Source: Haloferula luteola (lineage in GTDB: Bacteria > Verrucomicrobiota > Verrucomicrobiia > Verrucomicrobiales > Akkermansiaceae). Taken from it: a DNA stretch of 64,000 nucleotides. The DNA is taken from assembly GCF_014201715.1 (NCBI RefSeq), contig NZ_JACHFD010000009.1, positions 124,001-188,000 of the forward strand, read 5' to 3'. Position 1 is the first letter of the stretch. Every line of letters starts with the position of its first letter. Both the position numbers and the translations under genes were made by a program. The notes beneath the pieces were generated by a model. It worked only from the letters and a program-made list of their open reading frames with translations, searched no databases and had not been told where the DNA came from. Below, in pieces: positions 22,554-31,174 of this stretch.

Positions 22554-23627
22554 TTAGAGCAATTCAGGAGGGAGCTTGGAGGAGAGGTTCTTGATCGCGT
22601 CGGCCTGGTGACGATTGGCGATGAGCAAGGCGTCGTCGGTTTGGACGATGATCAGGTCATCCACGCCGAGGAGCGCGACTTGGGATCCTTTGCGGGCGTT
22701 GAAAACGATATTGTTTTCGGAATCGATCTCGGCGACGGCGGTATTGACTCGATTGTTGTTGCCGACGGATTCGAGGTATTTGGCGACGGAGATCCAGGAG
22801 CCGACATCGTCCCAGTCGAAGGTGGCCTCGATGTTAAGAACGCGCCGTGCCTTTTCCATGAGGGCGTAGTCGATGGAAATCGGGGTGAGCTTGGGGAATT
22901 GAGCCGTGATGGTGGCGTTGAGGTCTTTGGCCGAGCGCAGTTCTGAGATGAAGTGGGAGAGTTCGGGCGCGTGGGTGGAGAGTTCGCGGATGACGTTGGG
23001 CAATGACCAGACGAACATGCCGGCGTTCCAACAGAAGCCGCCTTTGGCGAGGAATTTTTCGGCAAGCTCGACGCTGGGTTTTTCCCGAAAGCGTTGGACT
23101 TCTGCCGGGGGATGCTCGCAGTCGAGGCCGGGAATCGAGGCACGGGAGCCGCGCTCGATGTAGCCGTAGGAAGGGCAGGGCCAAGTTGGCTTGATGCCGA
23201 TGGTGACGAGGCCATCGGATTGCTCCGCGGTGGCGATGGCATCGCGCATGACCGCGTGGTAAGCGGAGGTATCTTGAATGAGTTGATCGGCTGGCAACAC
23301 CAGCATGGTGGCATTGGGATCGCGGGCGGCGACCAGTCCGATGCCGAGCGCGACCGCAGGGGCGGTGTCGCGTTTGGCGGGTTCGGCGAAAATGTTTTCG
23401 GCGGGGAGCATGGAGGCCACTTCACGGACGGCGGCTTCCTGCTTGGCGTTGGTGAGGATGAGGATGTTTTCCCGTGGGACGAGACCATCGAGGCGCTGGA
23501 TGGTTTGTTCGAGAAGTGTGTCGGTTCCGAAGAGGTTTAGGAGTTGCTTGGGACGGGCATCCCGGCTCAGTGGCCAAAAACGGGTGCCGGAACCGCCGGC
23601 GAGAATCATCGCGTAAGTGGAAGACAT
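22554..23627 (-). CDS. manC: Mannose-1-phosphate guanylyltransferase
   Basis: A 357-aa nucleotidyltransferase making GDP-mannose from mannose-1-phosphate and GTP, a precursor of surface polysaccharides. The N-terminal signature AMILAGGSGTRFWPLSRDARPKQ and the later motifs LVLPADQLI, FREKPS and FDWDDVGSWIS are those of the ManC/ManA-type GMP. There is no C-terminal phosphomannose isomerase domain, so it is the short monofunctional form. It is the first gene of a leftward pair with ruvX and diverges from the small membrane protein at 23767. Confidence 0.95.
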   Translation of the reverse strand: MSSTYAMILAGGSGTRFWPLSRDARPKQLLNLFGTDTLLEQTIQRLDGLVPRENILILTNAKQEAAVREVASMLPAENIFAEPAKRDTAPAVALGIGLVAARDPNATMLVLPADQLIQDTSAYHAVMRDAIATAEQSDGLVTIGIKPTWPCPSYGYIERGSRASIPGLDCEHPPAEVQRFREKPSVELAEKFLAKGGFCWNAGMFVWSLPNVIRELSTHAPELSHFISELRSAKDLNATITAQFPKLTPISIDYALMEKARRVLNIEATFDWDDVGSWISVAKYLESVGNNNRVNTAVAEIDSENNIVFNARKGSQVALLGVDDLIIVQTDDALLIANRHQADAIKNLSSKLPPELL

Positions 23628-23766
23628 GGTGTTTGGGGATCGAAGATTGTGGGGGCGAGACTAACGGCATCGTCGGGGATCGGAAGTCCGAATGCCTAGG
23701 GGGGAGAAATGGTTGGAAATGCGTTTCGAGGGTTGTCCGGGCTAAGGGCACTGCTACGGTGGGGCC

Positions 23767-24072
23767 ATGCCAATGGATGATGATGATTTCGATCGCGACT
23801 GGGCGGATGCGTCGGCGATGGTTTCGCCGGCGTTGCTGGGAGTGGCGGCGGGCCTGATTCTGGGCGAGGTGATGCACGCGAATGCCCGACGGGGGATTGC
23901 GGTGGCCTTGGCGGGATTGGGCGTGGCCGCTTTATTGCCGAAGGCGGTGACGGGGATTGTCGATAAGGTCAATGGTCCGGAGAGCCGGCGTGGGCAACAA
24001 CGTCGCCTGAGGGGAATCCGCGATGCGGGTGACGGAGTGGACGAGTTGTTGGAGGAATCGGGAATCGTTTGA
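23767..24072 (+). CDS. Small two-segment membrane protein, function unknown
   Basis: A 101-aa protein with an acidic N-terminus (MPMDDDDFDRDWADA), two hydrophobic stretches (about 20-35, ALLGVAAGLILGEV, and 43-58, GIAVALAGLGVAALL) and a charged tail. I do not recognise the family. It is followed after 6 nt by the sugar-nucleotide reductase gene, so the two are likely co-transcribed. Confidence 0.7.
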   Translation: MPMDDDDFDRDWADASAMVSPALLGVAAGLILGEVMHANARRGIAVALAGLGVAALLPKAVTGIVDKVNGPESRRGQQRRLRGIRDAGDGVDELLEESGIV

Positions 24073-24078
24073 TGGTGC

Positions 24079-24942
24079 ATGCGTGTGGCGGTGACCGGGG
24101 TGACGGGACGCGTCGGCCGGGCCTTGGCAGATCGCCTTGGCGATCGTCACGCGGTGCAGGAATGCCCCCGCAGGCAATGGGATCTGGAGGATCCCAACCT
24201 CGCGGGGAAGGTCGCGGAGACCGATTTCGAGCTGTTGCTGCATCCGGCAGCGATGAGTTCGCTGGAAGAATGTGAAAGGGACCCGGAGCGGGCGCGTCGC
24301 GCGCATGTGGGGGGAACGCGAAGCCTGTTGGGGGGATTGGAGGGCAGGCCGGTGCTGTATTTCAGCACAGACTACGTATTGGCGGGGAAAGCGCCGGGCT
24401 TGAAGAGTGAGGAGGCGGCGACCGCACCATTGAGCGTGTATGCCCGCACCAAGTGGGAGGCGGAGCAGTGCGTGTTAGAGGCCGGAGGGACGGTGATGCG
24501 GGTTTCGTGGGTCTTTGGTCCGGAAAAACCGGCCTTTCCGGAAAGTGTGGTGAAGCGGGCTTTAGCGGGGGAGTCCTTGATGGCGATCGACGATAAGTAT
24601 TCGCTCCCTTGCTCCACGGCGGACTTGGCGCTATGGGTGGAAAGGTGGATCGAGGTGGGTTGTCCGGCGGGGCTTTTTCATGCCTGCCAATCGGGCCCTC
24701 CGGTGAGCTGGCATGGGATGGCGGTGGAATTGGTGGAACAGTTGTGGAAGGAGGGCCGATTGGACCGGCCAGTCCCGGTGCAGAAGCAGTCGATGGCGGC
24801 GATGCCGGGCTTTGTGGCCCAACGTCCACGGCACACGGCGATGGCGACGGACAAGCTGGCGGGGATGTTGGGTTGGGCTCCACGAGACTGGCGGGAGGTT
24901 TTCCGCCAGGATCTTGCGCGGACAGTTGGTGTCTGCCGTTGA
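24079..24942 (+). CDS. RmlD-like dTDP-4-dehydrorhamnose reductase family protein
   Basis: A 287-aa extended short-chain dehydrogenase. The NAD(P)-binding motif VTGVTGRVGRAL is at residues 5-16. HPAAMSSLEECERDPERA matches the conserved RmlD helix region. The catalytic pair is in YARTKWEAE, and FSTDYVLAG precedes it. The family reduces dTDP-4-keto-rhamnose in the last step of dTDP-rhamnose synthesis; a related sugar-nucleotide reductase role is equally possible since no rmlA/B/C genes are adjacent. It sits near manC, which suggests surface polysaccharide supply. Confidence 0.8.
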   Translation: MRVAVTGVTGRVGRALADRLGDRHAVQECPRRQWDLEDPNLAGKVAETDFELLLHPAAMSSLEECERDPERARRAHVGGTRSLLGGLEGRPVLYFSTDYVLAGKAPGLKSEEAATAPLSVYARTKWEAEQCVLEAGGTVMRVSWVFGPEKPAFPESVVKRALAGESLMAIDDKYSLPCSTADLALWVERWIEVGCPAGLFHACQSGPPVSWHGMAVELVEQLWKEGRLDRPVPVQKQSMAAMPGFVAQRPRHTAMATDKLAGMLGWAPRDWREVFRQDLARTVGVCR

Positions 24943-24983
24943 CCCCTGTGGGAACGGGTGTCAGTTTTTACTCAGTCGCCAAA

Positions 24984-25619
24984 ATGAAAACCTCCTTCTT
25001 TTGCTTTCCCGCTGTCGCCATGGCTTTGGCCTCCTGTCAATCGGGGGGACCGATGTCGATGTCGTCGTCGACTTTTGATCCCCTGAATGCTGCGGGTGGT
25101 GTCGGCGGAGCGTCGCAATCCTCCAGCATGAGCACCCTGAATCCAGGGGAGTTTGTGGAGGCGCTGACGGACAAGACCGCCCTTTTCAACTCTCGTCCTA
25201 GCGCGAACGATACCGCCTCTCGCTTGTTGTCGCGTGGAACGACGATGAAAGTCATTTCGGACGATGGCAGCTACGCCAAGGTGGAGCTGGATGATGGAAC
25301 CGTTGGTTTCGTGCCCTCGATTCAACTAGGAAATGGAGCTGGCTCCATGGTGGCTGATCCCACCCAGGGGAGCGAGGTTCAAGTCTGGCCGCCGGTGGAT
25401 ACGATTCCGCTGCCCGCCGGGGAAGGGCAGACGGCTCCAGGCGAGGCGATGGATGGAGCGCCGACATTGCCGCCGGTGATTGAACCGGACGCCCCCGCTG
25501 AGCTGCCACCCCTTCCCGACGACGCTCCGACGCCCGGATTGGGGGCCGAGCCTGCAGTGGAGATGACTCCCCCAGCTGAGGCCGCAGAAGATGCGGTCGG
25601 CGATGATGCTGGGGAGTGA
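24984..25619 (+). CDS. SH3-like domain lipoprotein, function unknown
   Basis: A 211-aa predicted lipoprotein: a short signal peptide ends at ALASC (lipobox, Cys about residue 18). Residues about 55-120 resemble a bacterial SH3b-type domain (TALFNSRPSAND, LLSRGTTMKVISDDGSYAKV, DGTVGFVPS). The C-terminal third is Pro/Ala/Glu-rich and probably disordered, a common arrangement for envelope proteins spanning toward the peptidoglycan. The ATG at 24984 is chosen because it begins the signal peptide; the open frame extends upstream to 24609 inside the reductase gene. A strong terminator follows. Confidence 0.8.
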   Translation: MKTSFFCFPAVAMALASCQSGGPMSMSSSTFDPLNAAGGVGGASQSSSMSTLNPGEFVEALTDKTALFNSRPSANDTASRLLSRGTTMKVISDDGSYAKVELDDGTVGFVPSIQLGNGAGSMVADPTQGSEVQVWPPVDTIPLPAGEGQTAPGEAMDGAPTLPPVIEPDAPAELPPLPDDAPTPGLGAEPAVEMTPPAEAAEDAVGDDAGE

Positions 25620-25644
25620 GTCGCCCGCCGAGCAAAGATCAAAA

Positions 25645-25681
25645 GAAGCCGCGGTTCCCGTTGAGGGCCGCGGCTTTTGTT
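25645..25681 (+). terminator. Rho-independent terminator
   Basis: AAGCCGCGG (25646-25654) and CCGCGGCTT (25668-25676) form a perfect 9-bp stem followed by TTGTTT, just after the lipoprotein gene and before the convergent peroxiredoxin gene. Confidence 0.85.
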
Positions 25682-25709
25682 TGTTGAGCAGGTGAAAGCT
25701 TTGGAGTCC

Positions 25710-26204
25710 TCAGGCGAGTTCCTTGAGGGCCGCCTTGACGGCTTCGAAGTCGGGAAGGTCCTTCGGATGTTCGCAGACTTCCGAGTGGCGAATGACTCCG
25801 CTTTTGTCGACGACGAACACGGATCGCTTCGCCACTCCGCCCATGATCAGGTTGGCTTCTGGAAGGAATTGCTCATAGGCGATCCCGTAGGCCTTGGCGA
25901 CCGTGTGCTCGTAGTCGCTGAGAAGGGGCAGGGTGATGCCGGATTTTTGCGCCCATGCTTCTTGGGCAAACGGGTTGTCTCCTGAGATGCCGATGACCTT
26001 GGCATCCAGTGCCTGGTAATCAGCCATGCCGGCGGAAATGTCGCAGAACTCCTGGGTGCAGACGCCAGTGAAGGCCATCGGAACGAACAGAATCACAAGA
26101 TTGGACTTGCCGGTCAGGTCCGAGAGTTTCACGAGTTCTGGGCCCTCGGGACCCTTGGAGACGAGAGTGAAGTCGGGGGCGGTATCGCCAATTTGAAGTG
26201 CCAT
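25710..26204 (-). CDS. Peroxiredoxin (thioredoxin-fold peroxidase)
   Basis: A 164-aa cytoplasmic peroxidase of the AhpC/TSA superfamily that reduces H2O2 and organic peroxides. The N-terminus IGDTAPDFTL and the active-site stretch PMAFTGVCTQEFC contain the peroxidatic Cys (about residue 49) with a second Cys five residues on, like AhpE/PrxQ-type enzymes. WAQKSGITLPLLSDYEHTV and RSVFVVDKSGVIRH are also family features. It is divergent from the aminotransferase gene with 65 bp between the starts. Confidence 0.93.
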   Translation of the reverse strand: MALQIGDTAPDFTLVSKGPEGPELVKLSDLTGKSNLVILFVPMAFTGVCTQEFCDISAGMADYQALDAKVIGISGDNPFAQEAWAQKSGITLPLLSDYEHTVAKAYGIAYEQFLPEANLIMGGVAKRSVFVVDKSGVIRHSEVCEHPKDLPDFEAVKAALKELA

Positions 26205-26269
26205 GGATCGGTAGAATCTTGAGGTTCGCGCCGATCATAGGCCGGAAGTTCTGGAGGTCAACGAAGCGC

Positions 26270-27541
26270 ATGCAATTTGAATTTTCCGAGTTGGGCCGGC
26301 ATCTTGCCGGACGAAGTGGGATCGGTGACTTGATGGAGGATCTGGGGAATGCCCTAGCCCATGGAGGGGACGAGATCCGAATGCTTGGTGGTGGACAGCC
26401 AGCAAACATCCCTGAAGTGAACTCCCTGTGGCGCCGCCGCATGGAGGAGCTGCTTTCGGAACCGGGGGGGATGGAGCGAGCGATGGCGACTTATGATCCT
26501 CCTCGCGGCAATCCGGGCTACATCGCAGCCCTCGCCAAGTTGTTCCGCGAACGCTTCGGTTGGAATGTCGGACCCGAGCATTTCGCGATCACCTCCGGCG
26601 GGCAAACGGCGTTCTTCCTGCTGTTCAACCTGTTGGCGGGTCCCATGCCTGATGGGCGAAAGCGGAAGATCCTTCTTCCGTTGGTTCCGGAATACATCGG
26701 CTACGCCAATCAGGGGGCGTTCGGTGAGTTGTTCACCGCGGTGCCGCCGCTGGTGGAGATCACGGGCCCTCATGAGTTCAAATACCGGGTGGATTTCGAT
26801 CGCATCGAAATCACCGAGGAGATCGCGGCGATCTGTGTTTCCCGGCCGACGAATCCTACGGGAAATGTTCTGACCGATGCCGAGGTGGCGCGATTGTCGA
26901 AGCTGGCGAAGGACCATGGGATTCCGCTGATCATTGACAACGCCTACGGTGCTCCATTTCCCAATATCATCTTCACCGAAGCTCATCCTCATTGGGATGA
27001 GCACGTGATTCTCACGCTCTCGCTCTCAAAGATCGGTCTGCCAGGCACTCGCACCGGGATGGTGGTGGCCCATCCGGACGTGGCGGGAGCGATTGCCGGG
27101 ATGAGTTCGGTGGTGGGTCTCGCCAATCCGAATCTGGGTCAGGCCGTGGTGAAACCTCTGCTGGAGAGCGGTGAGATTCTTCGGCTGTCGAAGGAGGTGG
27201 TGCAGCCCTTCTACCGCGAGAAATCACGTCTGGCGGTGGATTGGATCGGAGAATCGTTCGCGGATGATTTTGAATTCTTTATCCATCGGAGCGAAGGGGC
27301 GATGTTCCTGTGGTTGTGGTTCCCGGGGCTGCCGATTTCATCGGACGAACTTTATCAGCGCTTGAAGGCGAGAGGCGTGTTGGTGGTGCCGGGTCGCCAT
27401 TTCTTCTTCGGGCTGGGTGAAACGCCGTGTTCGTATCGGGATGAATGCATCCGAATTTCTTACGCGATGGAGGAACGTATCGTGAAGGACGGGATCCGGG
27501 CAATTGGTGAGGAAGTGAGGAAAGCGTTCCAAAGCGCTTGA
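26270..27541 (+). CDS. avtA: Valine-pyruvate aminotransferase (AvtA-like)
   Basis: A 423-aa PLP-dependent class I/II aminotransferase. LGGGQPANIPEV, YDPPRGNPGYIAALA, SRPTNPTGNVL (PLP phosphate/Asn site), IDNAYGAPFPNI (Asp-x-x-Tyr) and SLSKIGLPGTRTG (Schiff-base Lys, about residue 252) follow in the expected order. AvtA transfers an amino group between alanine and 2-ketoisovalerate in valine/alanine metabolism. ATG 26270 is preferred because GGAGG lies about 12 nt upstream; the frame stays open back to 26198, overlapping the divergent peroxiredoxin start. Confidence 0.88.
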   Translation: MQFEFSELGRHLAGRSGIGDLMEDLGNALAHGGDEIRMLGGGQPANIPEVNSLWRRRMEELLSEPGGMERAMATYDPPRGNPGYIAALAKLFRERFGWNVGPEHFAITSGGQTAFFLLFNLLAGPMPDGRKRKILLPLVPEYIGYANQGAFGELFTAVPPLVEITGPHEFKYRVDFDRIEITEEIAAICVSRPTNPTGNVLTDAEVARLSKLAKDHGIPLIIDNAYGAPFPNIIFTEAHPHWDEHVILTLSLSKIGLPGTRTGMVVAHPDVAGAIAGMSSVVGLANPNLGQAVVKPLLESGEILRLSKEVVQPFYREKSRLAVDWIGESFADDFEFFIHRSEGAMFLWLWFPGLPISSDELYQRLKARGVLVVPGRHFFFGLGETPCSYRDECIRISYAMEERIVKDGIRAIGEEVRKAFQSA

Positions 27542-27556
27542 ATTCAACTATCGGAG

Positions 27557-27585
27557 TTCTTTCACCCTCCCAGGGGGCGAAAGAA
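27557..27585 (+). terminator. Weak hairpin after the aminotransferase gene
   Basis: TTCTTTC (27557-27563) and GAAAGAA (27579-27585) pair around a C/G-rich loop. There is no T-tract. It is the only structure near this gene end. Confidence 0.35.
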
Positions 27586-27755
27586 TGAGACCGGGGCCCC
27601 TACGCGATCACGGGGGGATTTTAGGATTCCGTTCTTTCAGGATCGGAGGATGATGCGGCTGTGCGGAGGAGTCCGCGCCACCTTTTTTCCCGAAGAGGTG
27701 CCCCACCCCTCCTTTCTCCCCAGAAAGGTGCTTACCCCCAATCCCCCGGTCCCCC

Positions 27756-28490
27756 ATGAAAACCAGCCTCCCCCGGTTGGTGTGTCGCGTGTTCGCGCAT
27801 GCCTTCGTCTTCACGTCCCTCCTTGCCACGGTCTCGGCAGCTGATGAGCCGTATGGCACCATTCATGCCTCTCCGGGCATCGCCCGCGTCGGGGTTTTCC
27901 CTGCACTCGATTGGGAAATCAATTACCCCGGACTGGAGGAAGTCGCTGAAGTCGATCCTCCAGGGAAAATCAAGGTTTTGTCGGAGACGACCATGCAGGT
28001 GCGTTTGCTGGGTGCCGGAGTGACCCTGAGTTACTCGGATGGTTCGAACATGAGCTTCGTCCACACCGAGGGCTACTTCAGTTTCAACAATGGGTCGTGG
28101 CAGCGTTTGTTCGCAGGCACCAACGACATCGTGAGTCAGAGCAAGGTGCTCAAAACGCAGGACGCCTTCCAAGGTCAGTCTGTCCGGTTTGGCGGACATT
28201 ACTGGGACACTTCGTCGGGCCGCTGGTCACATTTCTACTATTCCAATGACGGCACGCAGAACGTTCGGGTGCTGAAAGATGGGGACTCGGTGCCAACGAC
28301 CTACAACATCGCCAACTCCCCGACACTGGAGCAGTTCATCAAGCCCTACCTCGATTCAGGCGGGAAGATCGACATTGGCCCGATGGACATGATCGTGATG
28401 CTGGAACTGACGCATACGGACGCGCAGCAGTACCAGACCGGTTACGACCTCCAGGATTTGGTGTTTTTGGTGACCTTTTCCGAAAGCTGA
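27756..28490 (+). CDS. Exported protein of unknown function (first of three)
   Basis: A 244-aa protein with a signal peptide (about residues 1-29, VFTSLLATVSAADEP). The mature part is beta-rich and aromatic (VTLSYSDGSNMSFVHTEGYFSFNNGSW, split here as VTLSYSDGSN and EGYFSFNNGSW). I recognise no domain. It is the first of three rightward genes with gaps of 33 and 20 nt, all with signal peptides. The start lacks a Shine-Dalgarno and follows a C-rich leader (CCCCCGGTCCCCC), a pattern repeated before the next gene. The upstream gap 27586-27755 is pyrimidine-rich with nothing else assignable. Confidence 0.75.
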   Translation: MKTSLPRLVCRVFAHAFVFTSLLATVSAADEPYGTIHASPGIARVGVFPALDWEINYPGLEEVAEVDPPGKIKVLSETTMQVRLLGAGVTLSYSDGSNMSFVHTEGYFSFNNGSWQRLFAGTNDIVSQSKVLKTQDAFQGQSVRFGGHYWDTSSGRWSHFYYSNDGTQNVRVLKDGDSVPTTYNIANSPTLEQFIKPYLDSGGKIDIGPMDMIVMLELTHTDAQQYQTGYDLQDLVFLVTFSES

Positions 28491-28523
28491 TTTTCATTCT
28501 GGTTTCTTACCCCCCCCTGTCCC

Positions 28524-29561
28524 ATGAAATCCCCCTTGGCATGTTTGTTGGCGTTTGGTGCGTTGGCTGCGACTTCTTCGGCGGCGGGCTACACCAACTA
28601 CATCCGGCAGGTGATGCTGGAGACCACTCCGGAGATCCATTGGGACTTGGAGAATGTGGCCGCGAAAGGAGAGGGGATTTCCCCGGCGGCGCTCAGCCTT
28701 TCGGGCTCGCGCTATGAGCTCTGGACCGTCAAGAATGCGGACACGAGTGGGACCTCGGCGGTATCCTACCTGTTGGATACGGCATTTGTGAGTGCCTACT
28801 CGCCTGCGGCAGAGATCGTCATTCATACTCTTGATCCGGATGGTGGAGACATTCCGCGGACGCGCGTCGATCAACCGTTCAGTGTGGATGTGACGGTCAG
28901 TGGATTGCTTACCGGCGACGATGCCCCGGCTGCCTCGAAGTCGGTGAGGCTGCTTCATCACACCCAGTCCTACGGTGATACTTACGGGGAGAACGTCGAC
29001 CGCAGCCAAGCGAACTTGTTTGACCAGCGGGTGATCGAAAGCAATGGCGTGACCACCTTGGAATATGAGATGACGAACTTGACGGGTGCGGACCTCACTC
29101 AAGTGCGCGGAGAAGAACGCTTTTCCGTCTACACGCATAGCGAGAATGGCGCTCTCGACGAGCAACTTGCGTCTCGTTTCGTCAAAGTTTGGCCGTTGAC
29201 TCGGGTGCAGATTCTCGGGCTGGAGTGGGGCGAAACCTATCGCTTCGAGATGCCTCAGGTGACGATCGAAGTGGATGACATGTATCCGAAGTCCTACACC
29301 TACACCCAGATTTACAAGGGGGCTCCCTCCCTGGGCACGGTGGGCACGAAGATTCCCCAGGCACAGAAGCAGATCGACCAAAGCAAGCCGCTGAGCCGGA
29401 CATGGGTGATCGGGAACCTGGGAAGTCTCATCGACGAGGATGGGCAGTGGACCCTCGAGGTGGTGACGGAGACGGTCTTCGGTGTGGAGCGCTTGGCTTT
29501 GATGACCTTTGAGGTCGACCGCAGCCTGGAGGTTCGGTCGCTCCTTTCGACCTTGGAATAA
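28524..29561 (+). CDS. Exported protein of unknown function (second of three)
   Basis: A 345-aa protein with a signal peptide (MKSPLACLLAFGALAATSSA). The mature part is beta-rich with motifs such as VDVTVSGLLTGDD and WTLEVVTETVFG, which look like immunoglobulin-like or adhesin-type strands, but no named domain is evident. ELWTVKNADTSG and QVTIEVDDMYPKSYTY are candidate signatures for a search. It starts 33 nt after the first gene and is likely co-transcribed. The leader is again C-rich (ACCCCCCCCTGTCCC) without a Shine-Dalgarno. Confidence 0.75.
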   Translation: MKSPLACLLAFGALAATSSAAGYTNYIRQVMLETTPEIHWDLENVAAKGEGISPAALSLSGSRYELWTVKNADTSGTSAVSYLLDTAFVSAYSPAAEIVIHTLDPDGGDIPRTRVDQPFSVDVTVSGLLTGDDAPAASKSVRLLHHTQSYGDTYGENVDRSQANLFDQRVIESNGVTTLEYEMTNLTGADLTQVRGEERFSVYTHSENGALDEQLASRFVKVWPLTRVQILGLEWGETYRFEMPQVTIEVDDMYPKSYTYTQIYKGAPSLGTVGTKIPQAQKQIDQSKPLSRTWVIGNLGSLIDEDGQWTLEVVTETVFGVERLALMTFEVDRSLEVRSLLSTLE

Positions 29562-29581
29562 CCCTTTCGATTTTTTGATCC

Positions 29582-30115
29582 ATGAAAACCATCGCTACTT
29601 CCTTTCTGGCAGGCCTCACTTTGATGTCGGCTTCGGGGGCTCAGGGAATGCGGGACTCTGCCACTCACGAAGAGTTGGCGGGTCGCCTGAGAGCGCAGCA
29701 GCAAAAGAACCCAATGAGGGTTCTGCCTGCAGGGGAAGGAGAGGATCCCTCGAAAACGAATCGCCCAGCAGACATTCTGGAGGATTCGGACATTTTTACT
29801 TTTTCTGGTGAAAGCAGCTTGGTTCCCAAGGGAGCGGTGTTGGCAGTCCCTGCTGCGTTTCAATCGAGGTTGGGGGCGAGTCAAACGGGGAAGTTCATTC
29901 CATGGAGTCGTTTTCTGGCAGAGAACCGAGGGTGGATTGAAGTCGTGGACTTGAGTTTGGAGCAGATCGTTGGTGAGGAACCTTTGCCTGCCGATTTGGT
30001 GAAGCGCATGGAGACCTGCCAGCGGGTTCTGGTGGCAGCCGTGCAAGGGGGGCCGATCACGGTCCCTGCGGCAAAAATAGATGCTGCCCGCGAGGCAGCG
30101 AAGGAAGGTCGATAA
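29582..30115 (+). CDS. Exported protein of unknown function (third of three)
   Basis: A 177-aa protein with a signal peptide (MKTIATSFLAGLTLMSASGA). The middle holds DIFTFSGESSLVPKGAVLAV and the end is helical and charged (KIDAAREAAKEGR). The family is not recognised. It begins 20 nt after the second gene and is followed by the strong terminator at 30177, so it closes this three-gene unit. Its small size and helical end suggest a partner protein rather than an enzyme, but this is a guess. Confidence 0.72.
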   Translation: MKTIATSFLAGLTLMSASGAQGMRDSATHEELAGRLRAQQQKNPMRVLPAGEGEDPSKTNRPADILEDSDIFTFSGESSLVPKGAVLAVPAAFQSRLGASQTGKFIPWSRFLAENRGWIEVVDLSLEQIVGEEPLPADLVKRMETCQRVLVAAVQGGPITVPAAKIDAAREAAKEGR

Positions 30116-30176
30116 CAATCCTTCCGGGCGATTTTTCATAGGGCCCCGCAAGGAAGCCCGACGAAGGGAACAACGG

Positions 30177-30215
30177 AAACGCGCTGGCATGGGACGCCAG
30201 CGCGTTTCTTTTTTT
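30177..30215 (+). terminator. Strong Rho-independent terminator
   Basis: AAACGCGCTGGC (30177-30188) and GCCAGCGCGTTT (30196-30207) form a perfect 12-bp stem with a 7-nt loop, followed by CTTTTTTT. It separates the exported-protein unit from the dcw cluster. Confidence 0.93.
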
Positions 30216-30433
30216 AGAATCGTGGCCCAGTGGAGCGTCGCCAGGGAAGGGGCGCAGAGTCTGAACCAGCCATGGAGAATGGCGAGCCGGGGCTGCCCTA
30301 GCACTGGAGTACACTGAACGATCTCTGGCGCGTCTTTTTAAACGATCATTGGGCGAATTCTCAAAAAAATTGGGAGGCAACCCCGCGAAATTTCGGGTTG
30401 AGTGCACTCAAATCCACCGGAAGGCACATTATA

Positions 30434-30520
30434 AAACACTGAAAATCAGTGTTTAAAAAATTATTCACAGCGATTCGGAAATCCCTTGCTGATTTGGGTG
30501 TACTTTGGTGTAGTTGGCGC
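30434..30520 (+). promoter_or_regulatory. mraZ upstream region with inverted repeat and TTGG direct repeats
   Basis: AAACACTGA (30434-30442) and TCAGTGTTT (30446-30454) form a perfect 9-bp inverted repeat followed by an A/T-rich run. At 30494-30517 three TTGG cores (30494, 30505, 30514) occur about 10 bp apart in the context TTTGGGTGTA / TTTGGTGTA / GTTGGCGCA. MraZ of E. coli and others binds TGGGN repeats spaced one helical turn apart upstream of its own gene, so this is a plausible autoregulatory operator. The rest of the gap 30216-30433 shows nothing further. Confidence 0.4.
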
Positions 30521-30545
30521 ACGGAAAAAGCTTTGCCTGCTTTGA

Positions 30546-31001
30546 ATGTCTGCCCCCGTCCAGAATCTGGAAAACCACTTTGTCCACAAGATGGACTCGA
30601 AGAACCGCGTGTCGGTTCCGACCGAGTTTCGTCTGGTGGAGGAGGGGACGCCGATTCGGATCATGAGGTCGACGGAGCACGGCGAGCCGGTGATCAAGGT
30701 TTTTACCGAAGATCACTACCAAGCGAAGTTCGCGGAAATCGACCAGGCCGCGAATCTCAATTCTGCTCAGAAAAAACAGATCATCAGTGCGCTGCGGATG
30801 TTTTCGAAGCAGGTGACGATCAATCCTCAAGGCAAGCTGACTTTGCCGAAGGATTGGTGCGACAAGGTTGGCCTGCGGGCCGAAGAGCAAGCCGTCCTGG
30901 GCGGTTGCGGAGAATATTTCATCATTTGCAGTCAGGATGCGATGAGCCGGATGGAGGAGAACCTGCGGGTGCTCGACGACGGCGGCCTCGGGGTCCTGTG
31001 A
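30546..31001 (+). CDS. mraZ: Transcriptional regulator MraZ
   Basis: A 151-aa DNA-binding protein with two AbrB-like MraZ half-domains. The two signature loops are HKMDSKNRVSVP (about residues 14-25) and INPQGKLTLP (about 91-100). MraZ forms a ring-shaped oligomer and represses or modulates the dcw operon that it heads. Its position upstream of rsmH and ftsL fits. TTGG direct repeats lie 30-50 nt before its start. Confidence 0.94.
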   Translation: MSAPVQNLENHFVHKMDSKNRVSVPTEFRLVEEGTPIRIMRSTEHGEPVIKVFTEDHYQAKFAEIDQAANLNSAQKKQIISALRMFSKQVTINPQGKLTLPKDWCDKVGLRAEEQAVLGGCGEYFIICSQDAMSRMEENLRVLDDGGLGVL

Positions 31002-31037
31002 TTCACGATTTTACCCAACGAACGACGACATGCTGTT

Positions 31038-31127
31038 CGCCCTACCAACCTCGGCATCCGGATTTTCCCGTCTGGAAGCACCCACTTCCGCCGCGCGGCG
31101 GATGTCGGGGTTGGGCGTTTCTTTTTT
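31038..31127 (+). terminator. Imperfect long hairpin with T-tract after mraZ (possible attenuator)
   Basis: 31038-31060 (CGCCC..AACCTCGGCATCCG) pairs imperfectly with 31099-31117 (CGGATGTCGGGGTTGGGCG), with small nested hairpins inside, and is followed by TTTCTTTTTT at 31118-31127. It begins 37 nt after the mraZ stop and precedes the repeats in front of rsmH. It could attenuate transcription into the cell-division genes. Confidence 0.4.
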
Positions 31128-31174
31128 GCCGCGGCCCGAAGTTGTCGGGACACGACTGCGCGTCGCGGCGATCC

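Noticed and set aside
22050..22946. Plus-strand frame of 298 aa
   Set aside because: Antisense to ruvX and manC, both with conserved family motifs.
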